Source: Acidobacteria bacterium UBA7540
GTDB lineage: Bacteria > Acidobacteriota > Terriglobia > UBA7540
DNA: 21,397 nucleotides
Assembly: GCA_002478145.1 (NCBI GenBank)
Contig: DLMI01000224.1
Location: 20,094 to 41,490 of the forward strand
Direction: 5' to 3'
The notes under the pieces were generated by a model. It saw only the letters and a list, made by a program, of their open reading frames with translations. It was not told where the DNA came from and did no database searches. Within the stretch, counting starts at the first letter, position 1. Every line of letters starts with the position of its first letter. A program made the position numbers and the translations under genes. Shown in pieces: positions 7,195-12,637 of this stretch.

Positions 7195-9288
7195 CTACTC
7201 TTCCTCTTCCACCGCGGAGGGCTTGTGCGCGGCGACGATCTTATCGGCGATCGGCTGGGGGACGATTTCGTAGTGCGAGTACTCCATGGAGTAGGTCCCA
7301 CGCCCTTGGGTCATGGAGGTGAGGTCGGAGGCGTAAGTGAGCATCTCGGCGAGCGGCACCTGAGCCTTGATGGCGGTGGACGCGCCCTTGGGATCCATAC
7401 CCTGCACGCGCCCGCGGCGCCCATTAAGGTTGCCCATGATATCGCCAGCGTTATTCTCGGGCACCGTGATTTCCACATTCATAATCGGCTCGAGCAAGCA
7501 GGGCTTGGCCTGTTCCATGCACTTCTTAAACCCCTTGGAGCCGGCGAGCTTAAAGGCGATTTCAGAGGAGTCCACCTCGTGATAGGAGCCATCGAAGAGG
7601 ATCACTCTGAAGTCCACCACGGGATAGCCGGCGAGATACCCTTTCGAGGCGGCCTCGACGATACCCTTCTCGACGGCGGGGATATAGTTCCTGGGGATGG
7701 CGCCGCCGAAGATATCGTTCACAAACTCGAAGCCGGCGCCGCGTACCAGCGGTTCCACCTTGATCCAGCAGTCGCCGTACTGGCCGTGGCCGCCGGTCTG
7801 CTTCTTGTGCTTGCCCTGCGCTTCGGCTTTGGCGCGAATGGTTTCGCGGTAAGGGATCTTGGGCGCCTTGAGCGTGACATCGATGTTAAACCTCCGCTTG
7901 AGCTTTGAGACGGCCACTTCCACATGCTGCTGGCCGGCGCCTGAAAGCAGGAACTCCTTGGTCTGCGGGTCACGCGAGAAGCGCAAGAGCAAATCTTCTT
8001 CGAGCATGCGATGGATGGCGGTGGAGAGCTTGTCCTCGTCGCCGCGCGACTTGGGTTCGATGGCGAACGAAATGGCGGGTTCCGCCAGCTTCAGCTTGGG
8101 GAAAACAATCGGCGCGCCTTTGTCACCCAGCGTGTCGCCCGTCAGGGTATCCTTCAGCTTGGCCACTTCCCCGATGTCCCCCGCATGGAGCTCGGCTACG
8201 GGCGTCTGCGTCTTGCCCTGAACGACCCCGATGTGCGAGAGGCGCTCGCTGGTTCCTCGGTCGAAGTTGGTAAGGTTGGCCTCGTTCTTCAGAACTCCCG
8301 ACATCACCTTGAAGTAGCTCACGCGGCCGGCAAAGGGGTCTGCCACGGTCTTGAAGACGAAGGCAGAAACCGGCTGGTCGTCGGCAATCTTGCGCCTTAC
8401 AGGCTCGCCGCCCTCGTGTTCCAAGCCTTCCACCTCTTTCCGCCCCAGGGGCGAAGGAAGGTAGTCCACTATGAAGTTCAGCAAATTCTCGCTGCCAATG
8501 TTGGGCAGCCCGGCCGCAACCACCACAGGGTAGAGGCGCTTTTCGCAGACCGCGGCCCTCAGACCAGGGACCAAGTGCTCCTCCGGGAGGGTGCCCTTTT
8601 CAAAGAACTCTTCCATCAACTTGTCGTTACCCTCGGCCACCATTTCCACCAAGGCCTCGTGAGCCTTGCTCGATGCATCCTTCAGGTCAGCAGGAATCTC
8701 GACTTCCTTAGCCTTCCCGGACCCGTTGGAGTCGTAGAGATAGGCCTTCACTCGAACCAAGTCGATGACGCCGTGAAAATTCTTCTCTTCCCCGATGGGG
8801 AGCTGGAGGGGAACCGCGCTCCGTCCGAAAGCCGCGTGTAAGGCTTCGAGAGTCCGCTCAAAGCTGGCGCGGTCGCGGTCCAACTGATTGATGACCAGCG
8901 CGCGCGGCAAGCCGTATTTCTCGCAGAAACCCCAGGATTTCTCCGTTTGCACTTCGATTCCCGCCACGCCATGAATAAGCAACAGAGCGGCATCGGCCGC
9001 CAGAAGCGCCCCCTCCGTTTCGTGCATGAAGATGTTGTATCCGGGGGTGTCAATAAAGTTGATCTTGCTCCTGCCCCATTCGGCATAAGCGAGCCCGGCG
9101 GTGATGGAAAACTTGCGCTGGATCTCCTCCTCGTCGTAGTCCGTGATGGAGGTTCCGTCGTCCACCTTTCCGAGGCGGTTCACCATGCCCGCCGCGTAAA
9201 GCAGCGCGGAAACAAGCTGGGTCTTGCCGGTATCGCCGTGACCCACCAGTGCAACGTTGCGAATGTCTTGGCCGTCGTAGATTCTCAC
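7195..9288 (-). CDS. Elongation factor G paralogue (EF-G2/FusA2-type translational GTPase)
   Basis: This is a 697-residue GTPase with the five-domain EF-G layout. G1 is GHGDTGKT (16-23) and G3 is DTPGY (80-84). G4 is NQLD (134-137). A domain IV is recognisable from KQTGGHGQYGDCW and FGGAIPRNYIPAVEKG. Canonical EF-G has RGITI in switch I, DTPGH in G3 and NKMD in G4. Here these are RKFSI, DTPGY and NQLD, so the catalytic His is Tyr. That pattern is typical of the EF-G2 branch, whose role is less clear than that of FusA. I place the start at GTG 9288 because AAGGAGT lies six bases upstream; an in-frame TTG at 9321 adds 11 residues but has no RBS. No ribosomal-protein genes are nearby, which also argues for a paralogue rather than the main FusA. 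Confidence 0.9.
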   Translation of the reverse strand: MRIYDGQDIRNVALVGHGDTGKTQLVSALLYAAGMVNRLGKVDDGTSITDYDEEEIQRKFSITAGLAYAEWGRSKINFIDTPGYNIFMHETEGALLAADAALLLIHGVAGIEVQTEKSWGFCEKYGLPRALVINQLDRDRASFERTLEALHAAFGRSAVPLQLPIGEEKNFHGVIDLVRVKAYLYDSNGSGKAKEVEIPADLKDASSKAHEALVEMVAEGNDKLMEEFFEKGTLPEEHLVPGLRAAVCEKRLYPVVVAAGLPNIGSENLLNFIVDYLPSPLGRKEVEGLEHEGGEPVRRKIADDQPVSAFVFKTVADPFAGRVSYFKVMSGVLKNEANLTNFDRGTSERLSHIGVVQGKTQTPVAELHAGDIGEVAKLKDTLTGDTLGDKGAPIVFPKLKLAEPAISFAIEPKSRGDEDKLSTAIHRMLEEDLLLRFSRDPQTKEFLLSGAGQQHVEVAVSKLKRRFNIDVTLKAPKIPYRETIRAKAEAQGKHKKQTGGHGQYGDCWIKVEPLVRGAGFEFVNDIFGGAIPRNYIPAVEKGIVEAASKGYLAGYPVVDFRVILFDGSYHEVDSSEIAFKLAGSKGFKKCMEQAKPCLLEPIMNVEITVPENNAGDIMGNLNGRRGRVQGMDPKGASTAIKAQVPLAEMLTYASDLTSMTQGRGTYSMEYSHYEIVPQPIADKIVAAHKPSAVEEEE

Positions 9289-9292
9289 CGGG

Positions 9293-9300
9293 AACTCCTT
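9293..9300 (-). promoter_or_regulatory. Ribosome binding site that fixes the EF-G2 start
   Basis: The minus-strand AAGGAGTT sits six bases before the GTG at 9286-9288. It supports this GTG over the in-frame TTG at 9321. Confidence 0.75.
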
Positions 9301-9312
9301 GGGATTGTAGGA

Positions 9313-9336
9313 CCGGCACAAGGCGTGCCTTGCCGG
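9313..9336 (-). other. Hairpin in the EF-G2 leader
   Basis: CCGGCACAAGG (9313-9323) can pair with CCTTGCCGG (9328-9336) around a 4-nt loop with a 2-nt bulge. It lies just upstream of the EF-G2 RBS. It could affect mRNA stability or translation, but no function is shown by the sequence. Confidence 0.35.
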
Positions 9337-9430
9337 CCGCGAAGCAATCCCTCATCGTAGCACAACTTTTTGCGCCACTCCAACGATACCAAGAAACGGC
9401 AGTGGGGCTTTATAGCTTGAAAAAACCGTC

Positions 9431-9464
9431 TTGCTGGAGTCGCGAGCAGCCGATAGTATTATCG
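9431..9464 (+). promoter_or_regulatory. Candidate promoter and palindrome upstream of the methyltransferase gene
   Basis: TTGCTG (9431-9436), a 17-bp spacer and TAGTAT (9454-9459) form a plausible weak promoter. The -10 is embedded in a perfect inverted repeat, CGATA-GTAT-TATCG (9451-9464), which could be an operator. The leader to the ATG at 9510 would be about 45 nt. Confidence 0.35.
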
Positions 9465-9509
9465 ATGCTTGGGCAATTGGAGCTAGAATACTCAGAGGTG
9501 TCTCGCTCA

Positions 9510-10175
9510 ATGGCAACTCTCCTCTTTCCGCGCCAGACAGAAACAACCGGTTACGACCCGCTCCCCTCAGTATGGAAAGGCGAAGACGCCGAGTTAATCG
9601 AAAGGTTTCTCGAGTTCTATCCCCGCCGGTCCCCTAAACGCATCTTGGATGCCACAATCAATGGTGGCAGATTTTGGCGAGGAAGCAAGCGCAAGATCAT
9701 TGGTGTGGACATAGAAGCGTCCCACCACCCCACCGTGGTCGCTAATAATACACAAATGCCGTTCAAGGGAGAGTTCTTCGACGTGGTAGTGTATGACCCC
9801 CCTCACATTCCCAACCACGGCCGAGATAGGCAGAAGGACTTTACCGTTCGGTTCGGCCTGGGGTCTCACTCCCCAAAGGAGATGGGATATACCTTCACCC
9901 ACACGTTTCCGCCGTTTGTCCGAGAGGCATATCGTGTTCTGCGGCCGGAGGGTATCCTTCTAGCGAAGATCACTGATTACGTCCATCACCATCGCTACCA
10001 GTGGGCTCATGTGGAATTTGTGCAAGCGGCAGGAGTTGTGGGATTTCAGCCATGTGACTGCATCATCAAAATCCGTAAAGGTCCAATCATTGACCCGAAA
10101 TGGAAAGTGGCTCACCACAGTCGGCGCCAGCACTGCTACTGGCTGATATTCCGCAAGTCGAAAAAGTGTGAGTAG
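9510..10175 (+). CDS. SAM-dependent DNA-methyltransferase-like protein of a probable R-M pair
   Basis: This 221-residue class I methyltransferase has motif I ILDATINGGRFW (45-56), the acidic loop VDIE (66-69), and motif IV YDPPH (95-99) after a hydrophobic strand. A later strand, YRVLRPEGILLAKITD (about 142-157), corresponds to the region after motif IV. Motif IV of N6-adenine and N4-cytosine DNA methyltransferases is usually (D/N/S)PP(Y/F/W); here the last residue is His. The protein is short and has no obvious separate target-recognition domain. I chose ATG 9510 for its AGAGGTG nine bases upstream; an in-frame ATG at 9465 is the alternative. It is divergent from the EF-G2 gene, and its stop TAG abuts the stop of the convergent nuclease gene. 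That pairing favours DNA over RNA or small-molecule methylation, but an RNA methyltransferase is not excluded. Confidence 0.75.
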   Translation: MATLLFPRQTETTGYDPLPSVWKGEDAELIERFLEFYPRRSPKRILDATINGGRFWRGSKRKIIGVDIEASHHPTVVANNTQMPFKGEFFDVVVYDPPHIPNHGRDRQKDFTVRFGLGSHSPKEMGYTFTHTFPPFVREAYRVLRPEGILLAKITDYVHHHRYQWAHVEFVQAAGVVGFQPCDCIIKIRKGPIIDPKWKVAHHSRRQHCYWLIFRKSKKCE

Positions 10176-10814
10176 CTATCCTTCCCGTACACGATAATCC
10201 CAGTTGCTGAGCAGAAGACAATCCTGAAGGCGTATCCCGCGCACCGAACACTTTCCGTCCGAACCGTCAAAGTGAACGCGAAAAACCCTCTCGCCTTGCC
10301 GGTAAACGTCGGCGCCAAGGCTCTGGCGTCCTCTGCGCTTGCCGCTTCCGCGTAGATCCGCTGTCTTGATCAGCGCCAGAAGATCAATTGGAATTTCCAA
10401 GACCTGATAATGGATCAGCGGATGTTCCCACACGGCCCTCAGCATCAAAATCACGTCGTACCGCTTAAGGTGATCCATTACTCGCTCGATCAGGACATCT
10501 GGCTTCCACGGTTCCTTTTCGGTAGTGCAAAGTTTGGTGATGGTGATTCTGTTGGGCTTTGTCCCCGCTCCGGTTTCTGTCTTTATGGATATCTTGGTGT
10601 CCTCCACAAGTAGGTCATTCGCTGGAAGGTTGCGTGCTGTAGGTTCTATCGGCGTGAAGGGTTTCTTGATTTGGGTGAATGCTTCCAAAACCAAAGCCTC
10701 AAAGTAAATCCCCTGCGGCGGTATGTTGCGATAGATCGAGTGGTGGACGTTAACAAAGGTTTTCAGGGCGAGCAAGAAATCTGGCGGAAATACTTTGGTC
10801 TCAATGTCAGTCAC
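10176..10814 (-). CDS. Candidate type II restriction endonuclease (PD-(D/E)xK-like)
   Basis: This 212-residue cytoplasmic protein has no signal peptide or membrane helix. The segment ANDLLVEDTKISIKTETG (65-82) resembles a PD-(D/E)xK nuclease core. Asp67 starts a strand, then Lys78 follows in S-I-K, with Glu80 two residues on, as if the second acid had moved past the lysine. Glu39 or Glu44 in a preceding helix could complete the site. After it comes a basic, threonine-rich segment (KPNRITITKLCTTE) and a C-terminal half rich in Arg and Lys (GSGKRRGRQSLGADV) suited to DNA contact. The start is GTG at 10814; no Shine-Dalgarno is visible, so the message may be nearly leaderless. The gene is tail-to-tail with the methyltransferase gene and shares with it a TAGCTA that holds both stop codons. 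The function rests on motif and context and is not proven. Confidence 0.6.
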   Translation of the reverse strand: MTDIETKVFPPDFLLALKTFVNVHHSIYRNIPPQGIYFEALVLEAFTQIKKPFTPIEPTARNLPANDLLVEDTKISIKTETGAGTKPNRITITKLCTTEKEPWKPDVLIERVMDHLKRYDVILMLRAVWEHPLIHYQVLEIPIDLLALIKTADLRGSGKRRGRQSLGADVYRQGERVFRVHFDGSDGKCSVRGIRLQDCLLLSNWDYRVREG

Positions 10815-11179
10815 GGCGGACGTGATGTTATCACATGGTAGGTCAACAGGACAGGGGTGGGGTTCGAGATTCTTTCCCCAAAATTCGGCGGGGTTATGAA
10901 TCGCTGTTCTACTGGACCGGTAAGTTAGGACGCCGCGAGGCTTCGGCTCAGCTTAAGCGCCTTCAACACTGCCATTGGGGTCGGAAAGGACACCGGCTTC
11001 GCTAACCAAAACTACTCCGCCCGGAGTGGGGAAAACCGCGCAGATTCTTATTCGGGTTTGGCCGTTGCAATTAAGTTGAAAAAAGGTACGGGGTAGGCGT
11101 CAATTCCGAAAAGCGAAAGCGGGCGCAGAATGCTCATCTCCGTGATGTTGCCTGCACCGCCTCACTCCACAGGACCGCT
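10815..11179. other. Spacer between nuclease and SYLF genes
   Basis: There is no convincing gene here. A perfect inverted repeat, GTGAT-GTT-ATCAC (10822-10834), lies eight bases before the nuclease GTG and overlaps a possible -10 on the minus strand, so it may be an operator. A second palindrome, ACTCCG-CC-CGGAGT (11014-11027), has no U-tract. I see nothing else. Confidence 0.4.
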
Positions 11180-11971
11180 CTACTGTTTCGGCGCAGGAGG
11201 GCCCTGTTGTTTCGGCGCGGGAGCGCTCTCTTGTTTCGGAGCAGGAGCGCTCTCTTGTTTCGGCGCTTGGGTGGGGGCAAACGCTTCCCCACCCCGAGGT
11301 GAATACTTCTCGAGTCCGGCGATGAGTGATTTCGCTTCGGGCGGAACATCGCCCTTGCCGTCGATGAGAATCTCCTTGGGGTCCACGACGTGGCCATACA
11401 AACGCGCGTTGGCCTCCCCATCCTGGGTAATGGCAGCTCCTTTGAGAGAGACGCCGGCAAACAAGCCCCGGGACCGGGAATAAGTCAGAATCTCAGCCGT
11501 TACCATCAGATCCGTGGAGGCAGAAGCTGTCCGTCCGACCGGCCCGGCCGCCGCTGAGGCATCCGCGCCAAGTTCCCCCCTACTCTTGAGCAGCCTGCGA
11601 ATTCCGCTGGGGTTCATCACCACAAAAACCAGGTCGGTCTCCGATCCTCCCAACTGAAACCCATAGCTACCACTGTGCACGGCAATCATCGTTGGTGCAC
11701 CCCAGGGGCCGTTCCCGCCCCGCCTGCACACCAGCACACCGCGCCCGTAGCTCGCCCCGAAAATGAAAGCCAGTTTCTTCTGCCCGGGGACTATGCCCAC
11801 GCAGACCGACCTGTCGAGCAGGTCTTTCGGGATGGAGTTATCAGGCGTGTTCATGATTTCGTACATCACCACGGCAGCGCTCTCGAGCCGGTTAGCTACC
11901 TTGCCTTGCTTAGCCTGAAGAAATTCGATCGGCAGGCTCAACATCAGGGTTGCAACCATCAGGTATCTCAT
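11180..11971 (-). CDS. Secreted SYLF (Ysc84-like) lipid-binding-domain protein with APKQ-repeat tail
   Basis: This 263-residue protein begins with a signal peptide (residues 1-20, MRYLMVATLMLSLPIEFLQA). A SYLF domain fills about residues 25-215. Recognisable parts are RLESAAVVMYEIMNTPDNSIPKD, a VCVGIVPG strand, GRGVLVCR, GGSETDLVFVVMN, and the STDLMVTAEILTYSRSRGLFAGVSLKGA block typical of bacterial family members. SYLF domains bind phosphoinositides in eukaryotes; the bacterial role is unknown. The C-terminal tail has four APKQ units separated by proline-rich ESAP or QGPP. It is low-complexity and encoded by a 24-bp tandem repeat. The ATG at 11971 has a strong AGGAGG eight bases upstream (complement of 11980-11985). 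The gene stands alone, with no clear promoter or terminator. Confidence 0.9.
   Translation of the reverse strand: MRYLMVATLMLSLPIEFLQAKQGKVANRLESAAVVMYEIMNTPDNSIPKDLLDRSVCVGIVPGQKKLAFIFGASYGRGVLVCRRGGNGPWGAPTMIAVHSGSYGFQLGGSETDLVFVVMNPSGIRRLLKSRGELGADASAAAGPVGRTASASTDLMVTAEILTYSRSRGLFAGVSLKGAAITQDGEANARLYGHVVDPKEILIDGKGDVPPEAKSLIAGLEKYSPRGGEAFAPTQAPKQESAPAPKQESAPAPKQQGPPAPKQ
11183..11266 (-). repeat. 24-bp tandem repeat coding for APKQ units
   Basis: The 12-base core reading Ala-Pro-Lys-Gln recurs at 11183, 11207, 11231 and 11255, exactly 24 bp apart. It forms the C-terminal tail of the SYLF protein. The copy number may vary between strains by slippage. Confidence 0.85.
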
Positions 11972-12303
11972 TGGGTCATCCTCCTGAGTAGTGGATCTTC
12001 GGGCTGGTCACATGTCATTATGGCTTTCTCGGAAGAACGGCGCAAGGTCGCACTCCTCAGGCCGACCCCCCTTTGGCCCACATCCGCCCGGCGTCCCCAC
12101 GTCTCGCCGGCGACTTCCGTGCGGAGAGGTGGTTGCGCGCATGTAGATTCGCAGCACGCCCAACTATAGCACGAGCAATTGACATTCCGTTATTCGTTCA
12201 TAACTGGGATGCCGAATCTTCTCAAAGGGTTGAGTAGCGTTGTTGAACTCTGAACGTATGTGCTCGAAACGTCATATTCTGCTCGGAGCAGGCAGAATTT
12301 CCA
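11972..12303. other. Spacer between the SYLF gene and the PIN remnant
   Basis: Apart from the Shine-Dalgarno of the SYLF gene I see no gene, RNA or repeat here. Open frames on both strands lack an RBS and have no recognisable motifs. Confidence 0.4.
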
Positions 12304-12528
12304 CTGAAGGCTCTCCTCGAGACCTGGGTTGTGGTCCCAACCTTCCTCGGCGATCCGGAACACCACGAGGCCAGCCTGGGCGCTTTCCTCCGCTTCGGGA
12401 AGCGACAGGCATGCTGCGCGGCTCACAGCGTGGCGGAGGTCCACGCCACCTTCACCCTCATACCCGATAAATACCGGGTGAGTTGCGAGCAGGCAATGTT
12501 GTTCCTTCCCGTCTTTGGTGGAGTCTAA
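12304..12528 (+). pseudogene. Decayed PIN-domain (VapC-like) toxin fragment
   Basis: Read from CTG 12304, this 74-codon frame resembles the N-terminal half of a PIN-domain ribonuclease. LKALLETWVVV matches the usual start MKVLLDTSVLV; GDPEHHEASLGAF and CCAAHSVAEVHATFT follow, and then the CEQAMLFL region. PIN RNases use four conserved acids. Here the first Asp of LLDTS is Glu, the AEV Glu is kept, and the third and fourth acids are lost because a stop (12526-12528) truncates the domain about half way. The expected ATG is CTG and there is no RBS or antitoxin gene upstream. It is therefore very likely a pseudogene. Its cut end is about 35 bp before the promoter of the following kinase gene. Confidence 0.6.
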
Positions 12529-12563
12529 GCTATCCGCCCAACCGCCCGCGTCCCCCAATAGCG

Positions 12564-12592
12564 TTGACTTGGCCCTGAGCGCGGCCTAAGAT
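12564..12592 (+). promoter_or_regulatory. Sigma-70-type promoter of the second kinase gene
   Basis: TTGACT (12564-12569), a 17-bp spacer and TAAGAT (12587-12592) predict transcription from about 12599, with a leader of about 39 nt. The TTGAC-TGGC and CCTAA-AT patterns resemble the other kinase promoter (6753-6782). Confidence 0.6.
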
Positions 12593-12637
12593 GGCGTCAT
12601 CGGGAGTGACTCGCAGATCACTTCCAGGCTCCACATC

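Noticed and set aside
7057..7908. 283-codon plus-strand ORF
   Set aside because: It is mostly antisense to the EF-G2 gene and runs over its terminator.
9249..9509. N-terminal extension of the methyltransferase from 9249
   Set aside because: It overlaps the divergent EF-G2 start and its RBS, has unlikely composition, and the ATG at 9510 has a Shine-Dalgarno sequence.
10858..10885. GGTTCGAGATTC resembling a tRNA T-arm
   Set aside because: The flanking bases do not form a 5-bp stem, and no D or anticodon arms are found upstream.
12190..12558. Minus-strand ORF of 122 codons
   Set aside because: No RBS or known motif, and it lies antisense to the PIN-like remnant, which gives a better match to a known fold.
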